From: Flavisphingopyxis soli
Lineage (GTDB): Bacteria; Pseudomonadota; Alphaproteobacteria; Sphingomonadales; Sphingomonadaceae
Length of the DNA stretch: 64,000 bases
Direction of reading: 5' to 3'
NCBI RefSeq assembly: GCF_007995095.1
Contig: NZ_VOPY01000003.1
Coordinates: 186,001-250,000 of the forward strand
In this document: positions 16,410 to 25,559 of the stretch, piece after piece
Layout: each line of letters starts with the position of its first letter
How positions within the stretch are numbered: position 1 is the stretch's first letter
Translations under genes and position numbers: made by a program
The notes under the pieces: generated by a model
Told to the model about the DNA's origin: nothing
Seen by the model: only the letters and a program-made list of their open reading frames with translations
Databases searched by the model: none

Positions 16410-17228
16410 TCAGGCTTCGGGTTCCGACCACGGTTCGATGTCCACAATCTCGTTTCGAGCGAGCCCGGTGTCGGTAACAAAATAGGGGTTGTCAGCCATT
16501 TCCAGCTTCACACGCATTTGGCCAACACGGTGCAGGCCACACGACCGCAGTTCGGCTGCACTTACGTCGAACAACGCCACGTTGAAGCCGTCTTCGCCAT
16601 AGCCACTCTTGTATGCGATGCCGTCATACCCTTGCAGACGCAGAGTTTCAGCAATGATCTGTGTGGGAACGTATGTGAGGCCGCTGTCGGCCCGCTCAAC
16701 CGGTGCAGAAAAGGCATCGTTTATCTCGGTCCAGACGTGTAGCTCGATTTCCTCAGACGTCATATTGGGATTGAGGAAAGCAAACAGGTTCTTAACTAGC
16801 TTCTCCGAGCAATCAACGATCCGCAGGTCGCGAACGATCTTGAACTGCGCAATCGACACGTATGAACCGATCAAAGGTCGCACTTCCAGCGCAGCGGTCT
16901 CCTCGTTCGTCGAGAGATATAGGCAAGCAATCCCCTTTACGTTCACCCTACCTTCGCCAACGAGATGTGGATCGGGGATCATATGCTTTGGCTCATGCGC
17001 GCCCGGAAAATCTTCATACTCGCCGGGGGCCAACTCCTGCTTATGCCATCCGTGGCCTAATTGGGCTCGATAGAAATAAGCGCCTGCCTTGAGCTTTCGC
17101 ACACGGCTCATGCTGGTCAGGCTCACAGTATCTAAAAAGGCCGCTTGGTCTGGCGTTCGTGCGTAGCGAAACGCACCGCGCACAGACCTGTTGAAGTCCC
17201 GAAATGCGTTATGATTGGCAAAAGTCAT
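16410..17228 (-). CDS. RES-domain protein (putative NAD+-degrading toxin family)
   Basis: A 272-residue protein. The RES fold begins with YFYRAQLG (Arg54), then GRVNVKGIACLYLSTNEETAAL (Arg94, Tyr104, Glu110/115), and ends with QIIAETLRLQGYDGIAYKSG then FNVALFD. RES domains act as NAD+ phosphorylases or glycohydrolases in toxin-antitoxin pairs with Xre/MbcA-type antitoxins. No such antitoxin gene is adjacent; a 55-residue extension at the N-terminus may be self-regulating. It is transcribed away from hsdM (about 150 bp between starts), so the two may share a control region. It is a likely defence or addiction cargo gene. Confidence 0.85.
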   Translation of the reverse strand: MTFANHNAFRDFNRSVRGAFRYARTPDQAAFLDTVSLTSMSRVRKLKAGAYFYRAQLGHGWHKQELAPGEYEDFPGAHEPKHMIPDPHLVGEGRVNVKGIACLYLSTNEETAALEVRPLIGSYVSIAQFKIVRDLRIVDCSEKLVKNLFAFLNPNMTSEEIELHVWTEINDAFSAPVERADSGLTYVPTQIIAETLRLQGYDGIAYKSGYGEDGFNVALFDVSAAELRSCGLHRVGQMRVKLEMADNPYFVTDTGLARNEIVDIEPWSEPEA

Positions 17229-17378
17229 ATCCGTGCCTCACTGGTATTTGCATAGCGCCGATTGTTTGCCTCCGCGCTGCACCACAGGTTAACGATGCCC
17301 AATGGAACTGCACTCCGCCAGTGACTTGTTGTCGCGACGTTGGCATGAAGCGGATCAAGTTCGAAATTGGGGAATAAC

Positions 17379-19619
17379 TTGCTTACCGAATATCACAAAG
17401 AAATCGCTGGAAAGATTTGGGAAATCGCCAACCGATTGCGTGGCCCCTATCGTCCGCCACAATACCGGCTGGTGATGCTGCCCATGATCGTGCTGCGGCG
17501 GCTCGATTGTGTGTTGGAGGCCACCAAGGATGCCGTGGTCAAAGAGCATGAACGCCTGATTGCGGCTGGAACGTCAGAAAAGGCCATTCCCAAGCTCCTG
17601 ACCAAGGTCGTCGATCCCGACCGTAAACAGCCGCTCTATAATGTTAGCCGGCTCACCTTCGCCAAACTGCTTGATGACAGCGAGAACATCGCCCCCAACC
17701 TCGTCTCCTACATCAACGGCTTCTCCGCTACCGCGCGCCGCATTTTCGAGAAGTTCAAGTTCGGTGAGCAGATTGAGAAGTTGGATGCCAGCAACCGGCT
17801 GTTCAATATCGTCAAGGAAATGGCGAGCGTCGATCTGCATCCGAACAAGATCGACAGTATCCAGATGGGCTACATCTTCGAGCACCTCGTCATGCGCTTC
17901 AATGAGCAGGCGAACGAGGAGGCCGGGGATCACTTCACCCCGCGCGAGGTCATCCGGTTGATGACTAGCCTGATCTACACGGGCGAAGACGATGTTTACA
18001 AGCCAGGCGTCTACAAGGAAATCTACGATCCCACCTGCGGCACGGGCGGCATGTTGTCGGTGTCGGAAGAGGCCATTCTGCACGGCAATCAGTCCGCCAA
18101 CCTCGCCCTATTCGGGCAGGAATACAACGCCGAGAGCTGGGCGATCTGCTGCGCCGACATGCTTATCAAAGATGAAGAGACCAACAACATCGTGCTGGGT
18201 GATACGCTGGGCGACGGCAAGACCAGCGACGGTTTTGCCGACCGCCAGTTCCACTACATGTTGGCCAACCCACCATTCGGTGTGGAATGGAAAGACCAGC
18301 AGAAGGTCGTAGCGAAGGAACATGCGGAGCTAGGCTTCTCTGGGCGCTTTGGAGCGGGACTGCCCGCTATCAACGACGGCTCGCTGCTATTCCTTCAGCA
18401 CATGATTTCCAAAATGCACCGCACGCCAGAGCAGGGCGGCGAAGGGTCGAAAATCGCGATCATCTTCAACGGCTCTCCCCTGTTCAGCGGCGACGCCGGG
18501 TCCGGTCCGTCGAACATCCGGCGCTGGATCATTGAAAATGATTGGCTCGACACGATTGTCGCCCTGCCCGACCAGCTCTTCTACAACACAGGCATCTTCA
18601 CTTACATCTGGCTAGTCACCAATCGGAAGGCACCCGAACGTCAGGGCAAGGTTCAGTTGATTGACGGCACCCGCTTCTTCCGCAAAATGAAGAAGAGTCT
18701 CAACAATAAGCGCAATGAGATCAGCGACGCGCCGGGCGACGATCAAATTGCCGATCTGACCCGGCTCTACGGTAACAACAAGGAGGGTGAGACTGCCGTT
18801 GTCACTATCGACGGCCAACTGGAAAAGCGCGTTGTCAGCCGCATTTTCCATAATTATGATTTTGGTTTTCTCAAGGTTACGGTCGAGCGCCCGCTGCGCC
18901 TGAACTTCGAGGTGACGCCAGAACGGATCTCCCGTCTCGACGATCAATCCACCTTCGCTAACCTTGCCGTTTCCAAGAAGCGCAAGGATGCTGCAGCTGC
19001 GGCGCTGGAGGAGGCCGATGGACGCGACGAGCAACAGGCAATTCGCGACATCCTCACTACACTGGAAGGCAAGGGGCGGTATCTGGACCGGGAAGCGTTC
19101 GAGGCTGACCTACACAGTGCCGCCAAGCGTTTCGGGCGCAAGGTCTCCGGCCTTATGAAGAAAGCGATCTTCGCCGCGCTGGGTGAACGTGATCCGCAAG
19201 CTGAGATCTGCCGTGACAGCAAGGGTCGAGCTGAACCAGATAGCGAACTTCGCGATACCGAGAATATTCCGCTGCCTGCCTACCCTGACCTGCCCAAAGC
19301 TTTTACAGAGGCTATCAACAAGGCGGAAAACTCCGCCCATCGCGGAGCAAAACTACCCATGTTCTTCGGGCCCGACAGCCCGAATGACGATCTGGTTGCG
19401 ACTATGCGCGGCGTGATCGACGCCTATATTCGTGCCGAGGTGCTGCCGCATGTGCCCGATGCTTGGGTCGATTATGCCAAGACCAAGGTCGGCTATGAAA
19501 TCCCCATCAACCGGCATTTCTACATGTACAAACCACCGCGTCTGCTGGGCGAGATCGAAGCCGATATCACCACGCTTGAAGACGAGATTGCAGACTTGCT
19601 CAAGGGGATGGTGACGTGA
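17379..19619 (+). CDS. hsdM: Type I restriction-modification system, DNA methyltransferase subunit
   Basis: A 746-residue HsdM. The TTG at 17379 is chosen (M-LTEYHKEIAGKIWEIAN, the standard family start) with GGGGA 7 bp upstream. After an N-terminal helical domain (HsdM_N) comes the adenine-N6 methyltransferase fold: SAM motif DPTCGTGGM near residue 217 and catalytic NPPF near residue 297. A long C-terminal extension (from about 480) contains charged coiled-coil segments and the final ADITTLEDEIADLL helix that meets HsdS. Together with HsdS it methylates the recognition site; with HsdR added it restricts. It overlaps hsdS by 4 bp. Confidence 0.97.
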   Translation: MLTEYHKEIAGKIWEIANRLRGPYRPPQYRLVMLPMIVLRRLDCVLEATKDAVVKEHERLIAAGTSEKAIPKLLTKVVDPDRKQPLYNVSRLTFAKLLDDSENIAPNLVSYINGFSATARRIFEKFKFGEQIEKLDASNRLFNIVKEMASVDLHPNKIDSIQMGYIFEHLVMRFNEQANEEAGDHFTPREVIRLMTSLIYTGEDDVYKPGVYKEIYDPTCGTGGMLSVSEEAILHGNQSANLALFGQEYNAESWAICCADMLIKDEETNNIVLGDTLGDGKTSDGFADRQFHYMLANPPFGVEWKDQQKVVAKEHAELGFSGRFGAGLPAINDGSLLFLQHMISKMHRTPEQGGEGSKIAIIFNGSPLFSGDAGSGPSNIRRWIIENDWLDTIVALPDQLFYNTGIFTYIWLVTNRKAPERQGKVQLIDGTRFFRKMKKSLNNKRNEISDAPGDDQIADLTRLYGNNKEGETAVVTIDGQLEKRVVSRIFHNYDFGFLKVTVERPLRLNFEVTPERISRLDDQSTFANLAVSKKRKDAAAAALEEADGRDEQQAIRDILTTLEGKGRYLDREAFEADLHSAAKRFGRKVSGLMKKAIFAALGERDPQAEICRDSKGRAEPDSELRDTENIPLPAYPDLPKAFTEAINKAENSAHRGAKLPMFFGPDSPNDDLVATMRGVIDAYIRAEVLPHVPDAWVDYAKTKVGYEIPINRHFYMYKPPRLLGEIEADITTLEDEIADLLKGMVT

Positions 19620-20893
19620 GCTTCGACATCGTCACACCTGGCGATTGGCCGCGATCTTCGGTGTCCAAGTATTGCCAGGTGCAGCTTGGAAAGATGCTCC
19701 AGAATGACCCTAGCGGCGAAGACGACGAATTGCTGCCATACCTGCGGGCAATCAGCATCTCTAAAAATGGCGTGGACCTTTCGCACCAGTTCGCGATGTG
19801 GATCAAGCCGCACGAAAAGGCTAAGTACCGACTTCGACCTGATGATGTTCTAGTGAGCGAAGGTGGAGACGCTGGGCGCACCGCGCATTTCAAATCCGAG
19901 GGCGAGTATTATTTTCAAAACGCGATAAATCGGGTCCGTCCGCTCAACAACGGACAGATCGAAAGTCGTTATCTGTTCTATTGGTTCACCTATCTAAAAC
20001 TGGCTGGCTACGTCGATTTGATTTGCAACGTGGCAACCATCGCCCATTTCACGGCTGAAAAAGTGAAGGCGGCTCCATTTGCTCTGCCGCCCCTCACTAC
20101 CCAACGCCGCATCGTGGCGCTTTTAGATGAAAGGACGGCGCAGATTGACGGCTTGATTACGCGTAAGAAGGCTCTGCTGGAGCGGCTGGCAGAAAAGCGG
20201 CAGGCGATCATTACACAGGCCGTCACCAAGGGCCTGAAACCCGCCGCCGCCACGAAAGACAGCGGCATCGACTGGCTCGGCCAAATCCCCGCACATTGGG
20301 ACGCCTTGCCGTTGCGGCGGCTGGCAGATCGGGTTGTTACAGGGCGGACGCCACCTGCTGCTGCTGGAGACTTTTTCACGGATAGTGACGTGCCGTGGTA
20401 TACCCCCGGAGATTTTGAGGGACTGTTTTTGGCTGATGCTGAGAAGTCGTTGACTGCCGACGCCTTCAGCGAGGGCTACGCTGTTCAATTCCCCGCAAAC
20501 TCTGTGCTGTTGGTCGGCATTGGCGCAACGCTCGGGAAGGTCGCCGTGGCTCCGATGACGTGCTCGTCAAACCAGCAGATCAATGCAATCACGGCGAATG
20601 GAGAAACGGATCCCATATTTCTGGCCTACTCTCTCCACGCCTTCCGTGCCGAGGTCCGGATGTCTGCAAGCGGAAACACGCTGCCCATCCTCAATCAGGA
20701 AAAGACCAAAGCGATTATCATGACACGACCGCCTTACGCCGAACAAGCTGCCATCGGCGCATTTCTTCGCGAACAAGATCGGAAGATCGAAGCGGTAGTG
20801 GAGAAGGTCGAGACAAGCATAAAATTGTTGGTTGAGCGCAGATCGGCTCTCGTGACCAACGCAGTCACCGGCCAAATCGAGGGGCTTCAATGA
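19616..20893 (+). CDS. hsdS: Type I restriction-modification system, specificity subunit
   Basis: A 425-residue HsdS starting at a GTG that overlaps the hsdM stop (GTGA). It has the standard two-fold layout: target recognition domain 1 (1-155), a conserved helix (PPLTTQRRIVALLDERTAQ and on to about 200), target recognition domain 2 beginning GQIPAHWDALPLRRLAD, and a second conserved helix (EQAAIGAFLREQDRKIEAVV) to the C-terminus. Both TRDs look complete, so the target should be a normal bipartite sequence. The ends overlap the next gene by 4 bp. Confidence 0.95.
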   Translation: MSFDIVTPGDWPRSSVSKYCQVQLGKMLQNDPSGEDDELLPYLRAISISKNGVDLSHQFAMWIKPHEKAKYRLRPDDVLVSEGGDAGRTAHFKSEGEYYFQNAINRVRPLNNGQIESRYLFYWFTYLKLAGYVDLICNVATIAHFTAEKVKAAPFALPPLTTQRRIVALLDERTAQIDGLITRKKALLERLAEKRQAIITQAVTKGLKPAAATKDSGIDWLGQIPAHWDALPLRRLADRVVTGRTPPAAAGDFFTDSDVPWYTPGDFEGLFLADAEKSLTADAFSEGYAVQFPANSVLLVGIGATLGKVAVAPMTCSSNQQINAITANGETDPIFLAYSLHAFRAEVRMSASGNTLPILNQEKTKAIIMTRPPYAEQAAIGAFLREQDRKIEAVVEKVETSIKLLVERRSALVTNAVTGQIEGLQ

Positions 20894-21477
20894 GCCTCGA
20901 TGCCTCCAGCTACTTCAATCACCTGCGAACATACCTGTTTGCCGATTATGTCATTGACGATGGCAGTAGCGGGGCGGTTACACTGACAGAAAAATATTTC
21001 CTCGCAGGAGAGACGAAGAAGCGGACCCGCAAGGTAGTGCTGCCGTTTAAGGGTAAGGCTTTCGCCATCAAGCTCGATGGCATGCCGGACCGGCTGTTTC
21101 ACTTTCTCGACGACAACGGCAAACCATGGTCGAAACGGTGTGATTTCGTCATCTTTCAGTGCACTCGCAAGGTAGTCAACGCATATCTATTCGAGTTCAA
21201 GACAAAGAGTTTGGACCCGTCCTCGATCATCGACCAACTCAAGTCTGGCGAGCATTGGTGCGCCTGTCTGCGCAAGGTTGTGCATCAATATACGGGCGAT
21301 GACCGTAAGCTGCGTTTGCGCAAGTTCGTCTGCACCGAAAACGATAACCCGGCTGCTTACCTTGATGGAACCGGGCATTATCTGGCGCGTGATCCTTCGA
21401 TACGTCATTATCACTATGATGCCCTCGCCGGGCTAACGTTGGATCAACTGGACAACACTTCGATACGGACGGTGTGA
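20890..21477 (+). CDS. Small PD-(D/E)XK nuclease-like protein embedded in the hsd operon
   Basis: A 195-residue protein whose ATG overlaps the hsdS stop (ATGA), with only 7 bp to hsdR. No name is recognised. The middle reads KRCDFVIFQ (Asp85), a short strand, then YLFEFKTKS (Glu102-Phe-Lys104), followed by a helix with IIDQLKSG. Asp-x16-Glu-x-Lys on adjacent strands is the pattern of the PD-(D/E)XK nuclease core. The charged KKRTRK near residue 45 could contact DNA. Position shows it is made together with the RM complex; it may be an extra nuclease, an assembly factor or a defence add-on. The fold assignment is inferred by eye. Confidence 0.7.
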   Translation: MSLDASSYFNHLRTYLFADYVIDDGSSGAVTLTEKYFLAGETKKRTRKVVLPFKGKAFAIKLDGMPDRLFHFLDDNGKPWSKRCDFVIFQCTRKVVNAYLFEFKTKSLDPSSIIDQLKSGEHWCACLRKVVHQYTGDDRKLRLRKFVCTENDNPAAYLDGTGHYLARDPSIRHYHYDALAGLTLDQLDNTSIRTV

Positions 21478-21484
21478 GGGAACT

Positions 21485-24400
21485 ATGGCAGGACACACCG
21501 AAGCTGATTTCGAACGCGCTATCGAGCATGGGCTGCTTCAGACCAAGCGTTACCGTAAGGGCGATCCAAAGACTTATGATCCAGCCACCGCGCTGTTTCC
21601 TAATGAGATAATCGCCTTCGTCCGGGCGAGCCAACCTGTGCGCTGGGGACAGCTTGAAGCAATGCTCAAAGAGCGCACCGCTTCGACGGTGCTCGACAGC
21701 TTAACCAAAGAGCTGACTAGTAAGGGCACGCTGGGCGTGCTGCGGCACGGCTTCAAGTGTTATGGCAAGACACTGCGCCTCGCATATTTTCAGCCAAACT
21801 CGGGTATGAACCCCGAGGCGGCTGCGCGCTATGCCGCCAACTGTCTGACCATCACCCGGCAGGTCGAGTTCGTCTCGGACGTGCTGAAGCGCCCGGATGG
21901 CGGCAAGCGCAAGTGCATCCTCGACGTGGTGATCGCCATCAACGGCCTGCCGGTCGTAACGGCGGAGCTGAAAAACCAGTTGACCCATCAGCGGGCGGAG
22001 GATGCCTGCAAGCAATACATGACCGACCGTGACGGGCGCGACCTGCTATTTCGCTTCAAAGAGCGAGCGCTCGTGCATTTTGCGGTCGATCCCGATGAAG
22101 TGTGGATGACTACCGAACTGAAGGGTAGCGATACCTTCTTTCTGCCGTTCAACCGGGGTCACGATTTCGCAGCGGGCAATCCGCCGGTCGAAGGCAACTG
22201 GAAAACTCACTACCTTTGGGATGAGGTGCTGGCGGCTGACAGCCTGCTCGATATTCTCCAACGGTTCATGCACCTAGAAGTGAAAGAACGGACGGTGCAG
22301 ACGCCGAACGGCCCGCGTATCGTTCGGAAAGAGACCATGATCTTCCCGCGCTACCATCAGCTTGATGCCGTGCGACGGCTGGTCGATCATACACGCCACC
22401 ACGGCGCTGGACGGAACTACTTAATCCAACATTCGGCTGGGTCGGGCAAATCGAACAGTATCGCATGGCTGGCACATCGGCTGGCGTCGCTGCACGATGC
22501 CTTTGACGAGAAGGTCTTTCACTCTGTCATCGTCATCACTGACCGGCGCGTGCTCGACCAACAGTTGCAGAATACGATCTACCAGTTCGAGCACAAGACT
22601 GGCGTGGTCGAGAAAATCGACGAGAATACGCAGCAGCTCGCCCGCGCCCTGTCCAACGGCACGCCAATAATCATCTCCACCATTCAAAAGTTCCCGTTCA
22701 TCAGCCAAGCCATCAAGACGATGGAGGGCAAGGGCGAAACGCTTGCGCTGGAGACGCGGAACCGGCGTTTCGCGGTGATCGTGGACGAAGCGCACAGCTC
22801 GCAGTCTGGTGAGACTGTGAAGGCGCTCAAAGGCATCCTGAACAAGGACGGCATTGCTGACGCTATCGCCAACCAGATTGAAGATGAGGAAGATGACGAC
22901 CTCTCTGAAGCCGCCAAAGCCGCTATCAGGCAGGAAGTTCTCCAACGCGCCCGCCAGCCCAACTTGAGCTTCTTTGCCTTCACAGCGACCCCGAAGTTCA
23001 AAACCAAGGCCGTTTTCGACGAGCCGGGGCCAAGCGGCGCTTCGCCGTTCCACGAATACACAATGCGGCAGGCCATCGAGGAGGGCTTCATCCTCGACGT
23101 GCTGGAGAACTACACCACCTATAAACGTTTCTTCGGGCTGGTGAAAAAGGTCGAAGACGATCCCAATGTGCCGAAGAAGGCGGCTGCGAAGGCGTTGGGG
23201 CAGTATCTTGAGCTGCACCCGGTCAACGTGGGACAGATAGTTGCCGTCATCGTAGAGCATTTCCGCCTGAAAGTGATGCATGAGCTGGGCGGACGTGCGA
23301 AGGCGATGGTTGTGACTGGCTCGCGCCTGTCCGCCGTGAAATACAAGCAAGCCTTCGACGCCTACATCCGCGAGCGTGGATATCATGGCATCAAGGCCCT
23401 GGTGGCTTTCTCCGGCACCGTAGATGACCCTGACGCGCCGGGCACCGCTTTCAACGAAGTCGGCATGAACGATGGTCTGTCCGAGCGGGAGCTACCAGAA
23501 CGGTTCGGCGGCGATGAATATCGTGTGCTGATCGTGGCCGAAAAATATCAGACCGGGTTCGACCAGCCAATGCTCCAGACCATGTATGTGGTGAAGAAGC
23601 TCGCTGGGGTGCAGGCTGTGCAGACCCTGTCACGCCTCAACCGGATTGCAGCGGGCAAGACGCGCACGTTCGTGCTCGACTTCAAGAACGAAGAAGCGGA
23701 CATATTCAAGGCGTTTAAACCCTATTTCGAGGCAACGCCGGTCGGCCAGAACGCCGACCCTCATAAGCTCAACGAACTACACCACAAGCTGCTGCAACCC
23801 GCCGTGTTTACTTCTGCTGAGATCATCGAGTTTTCGGAAGTCTGGTTTAAGAAGCGCCGGGAGCCGACCGGACAGGATCACCGGATCATAAACGCCGTAC
23901 TCGACAGGGCAGTCGAACGGTTCAAGAACCTCGATGAGCCGGTGCAGGAGGAGTTTCGGGGGCAGCTTACAGCTTTCCGCAACCTGTATTCTTTCCTGTC
24001 GCAAATCATGCCTTATTTCGACGATGGGCTAGAGCAGCTTTATGCCTTCCTACGGAACCTCGCACCGAAACTCCCCCGTCTCGGCGACGGGTCGAAGTTC
24101 ACACTGGACGATGACGTCGCACTCAAGTTCTTTCGTCTTCAGCAAGTCGGCGAAGGCACAATCGATCTCTCGGATAGCGATGCAGACCCCCTCAAAGGCC
24201 CCACCGATGTGGGCACCGCAAGTGAGAAAGATGTGGAAGTCGCACTCTCAACCTTAGTCGACAACCTGAACGAAAAGTTCGGGACTGACTTCACCGAAGC
24301 CGATCAGCTCTTTTTCGATCAAGTCCGCGCCACTGCTGAAAAAAACGAGAAGATCGTCGAGGCTGCGCAAGCGAACAACCTGTCAAACTTCTCGGCCTTC

Positions 24401-24568
24401 TTCGGACGCATCCTCGACGACCTTTTCATTCAGAGGATGGAAGGCAACGACGAGATTTTCAATCGTGTGATGAGCGACAAGCGATTTAGGACAGCGGCAC
24501 AGGACCACCTTGCCCGTGAAGTATATGAGCGCATCAAAGGCGAAGAGCCAAGTAGCTACACCAGCTAA
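21485..24568 (+). CDS. hsdR: Type I restriction-modification system, restriction/translocase subunit
   Basis: A 1027-residue HsdR. The N-terminal nuclease domain has the ILDVV...AELKN motif (Asp146, Glu161, Lys163). The SF2 motor follows: Walker A HSAGSGKSN near residue 315, DEAH box VIVDEAHSS near 432, FFAFTATPKF (motif III) near 500 and motif VI region VQTLSRLNR near 710. A helical C-terminal domain for docking to the methylase completes it. It would translocate and cut DNA lacking modification. GAGGGA precedes the ATG. The stop overlaps the end of the convergent GIY-YIG gene. Confidence 0.97.
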   Translation: MAGHTEADFERAIEHGLLQTKRYRKGDPKTYDPATALFPNEIIAFVRASQPVRWGQLEAMLKERTASTVLDSLTKELTSKGTLGVLRHGFKCYGKTLRLAYFQPNSGMNPEAAARYAANCLTITRQVEFVSDVLKRPDGGKRKCILDVVIAINGLPVVTAELKNQLTHQRAEDACKQYMTDRDGRDLLFRFKERALVHFAVDPDEVWMTTELKGSDTFFLPFNRGHDFAAGNPPVEGNWKTHYLWDEVLAADSLLDILQRFMHLEVKERTVQTPNGPRIVRKETMIFPRYHQLDAVRRLVDHTRHHGAGRNYLIQHSAGSGKSNSIAWLAHRLASLHDAFDEKVFHSVIVITDRRVLDQQLQNTIYQFEHKTGVVEKIDENTQQLARALSNGTPIIISTIQKFPFISQAIKTMEGKGETLALETRNRRFAVIVDEAHSSQSGETVKALKGILNKDGIADAIANQIEDEEDDDLSEAAKAAIRQEVLQRARQPNLSFFAFTATPKFKTKAVFDEPGPSGASPFHEYTMRQAIEEGFILDVLENYTTYKRFFGLVKKVEDDPNVPKKAAAKALGQYLELHPVNVGQIVAVIVEHFRLKVMHELGGRAKAMVVTGSRLSAVKYKQAFDAYIRERGYHGIKALVAFSGTVDDPDAPGTAFNEVGMNDGLSERELPERFGGDEYRVLIVAEKYQTGFDQPMLQTMYVVKKLAGVQAVQTLSRLNRIAAGKTRTFVLDFKNEEADIFKAFKPYFEATPVGQNADPHKLNELHHKLLQPAVFTSAEIIEFSEVWFKKRREPTGQDHRIINAVLDRAVERFKNLDEPVQEEFRGQLTAFRNLYSFLSQIMPYFDDGLEQLYAFLRNLAPKLPRLGDGSKFTLDDDVALKFFRLQQVGEGTIDLSDSDADPLKGPTDVGTASEKDVEVALSTLVDNLNEKFGTDFTEADQLFFDQVRATAEKNEKIVEAAQANNLSNFSAFFGRILDDLFIQRMEGNDEIFNRVMSDKRFRTAAQDHLAREVYERIKGEEPSSYTS

Positions 24569-25407
24569 TTGCGGTTCAAACCCATGTCTCGGCTCTGGAG
24601 CTTGGCCTTCCAAAGCTGTTCGGTTGCTAATATTTCGTCGCTTGTCGCCGCTGATCCCATGACCTCCAGAATACTGACTTGATAGTCCGAGGGGTCACGA
24701 CTTTTTAGGCCAACATTGCCTCCGTGTCCGGTAGAGACGTAAGCCTGCCAACGCCCCCAAAATCCGTCCGCTCCGTAGGCCGAACCGACATACTGCTCGC
24801 GAGTGCGCGGGCATGTCAGAAGGTAGATGCCTTTGGTCGCGGACAAAACCGCGATCCATGACAATGGTAGGCTGGGCAGGCTCCCGAGATTGCCGATGAA
24901 GCGGGTGAAACCGGGAAAGTCAGGCTCCTGAAACGACTGGGTCAGTTCGACGATAGGCTTGTTACCTGTGTTGCTGTCTGCCCGCTGCGCCCATGATCGA
25001 GTTCCCGGGCCCCAATCAATTTTGAGGCAGCCGATTAGCTGGTCGAACTCCGGCAAGCGGCGATACTCATAAATATCTAGCGCGCGACCCATCTGACTTG
25101 CCGTCTCGCGCATGAGAGGGTCAACCCAACCCGCTTGAACAGGGCCATGGCCTGAAACCTCATACAATCCGGCAAACATGGTGCTGCCATCCGGGGGCAC
25201 AACAAAGCCAGCCCAAAACCTGCTGGCGAAGTAGGAGCGTCGATCCTCGCGTTGGGCGCTTTGATATCGCTCGAACTCATCGCGGTTGTCACGCCAGATC
25301 GCGTATGGGGTGAGGCCATCCTTCGCGACGTGTTGGTGACGCATGAGCCGAACTTCGCTTGGATCAATCCCGCTGTCGGACAACACCATATTGAATGTGA
25401 GTGCCAT
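24565..25407 (-). CDS. GIY-YIG nuclease-family protein
   Basis: A 280-residue protein starting at the ATG at 25407 (MALTFNMVLSDSGID) behind GAGGCGAG; the frame to 25488 is unsupported. The N-terminal 185 residues form the domain found in a widespread two-domain family (VRLMRHQ...TPYAIWRD...FERYQSAQ). The C-terminal GIY-YIG domain has G193-I-Y195, Y206-V-G, Arg219, GHGGN (227-231), Glu263 and a final GLNRN, so the catalytic set (Tyr, Arg, Glu, Asn) is complete. It is convergent with hsdR; the two stop codons overlap (24565-24568). Relatives are often next to restriction systems. It may be an accessory or independent restriction nuclease. Confidence 0.88.
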   Translation of the reverse strand: MALTFNMVLSDSGIDPSEVRLMRHQHVAKDGLTPYAIWRDNRDEFERYQSAQREDRRSYFASRFWAGFVVPPDGSTMFAGLYEVSGHGPVQAGWVDPLMRETASQMGRALDIYEYRRLPEFDQLIGCLKIDWGPGTRSWAQRADSNTGNKPIVELTQSFQEPDFPGFTRFIGNLGSLPSLPLSWIAVLSATKGIYLLTCPRTREQYVGSAYGADGFWGRWQAYVSTGHGGNVGLKSRDPSDYQVSILEVMGSAATSDEILATEQLWKAKLQSRDMGLNRN

Positions 25408-25467
25408 CTGTCTCGCCTCGCTGTGATGCCGCAAAGTGCAACCCGTTGCACACTTATACCTGCATTT

Positions 25468-25529
25468 CAGTTTACAGCTTTTCAGCAAGTGTTTGAAATG
25501 CCAGGCGCCGTTTTTTGCCTAGTTTACAG
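25468..25529. repeat. AGTTTACAG repeats, probable integrase arm sites (right)
   Basis: Two copies, CAGTTTACAG at 25468-25477 and AGTTTACAG at 25521-25529, in the same orientation as the tandem pair at the left end. The second ends 31 bp before the right core, the same distance as on the left side. Confidence 0.6.
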
Positions 25530-25559
25530 CGGGAATGGTAGAAAACCGTTGACTACGGG

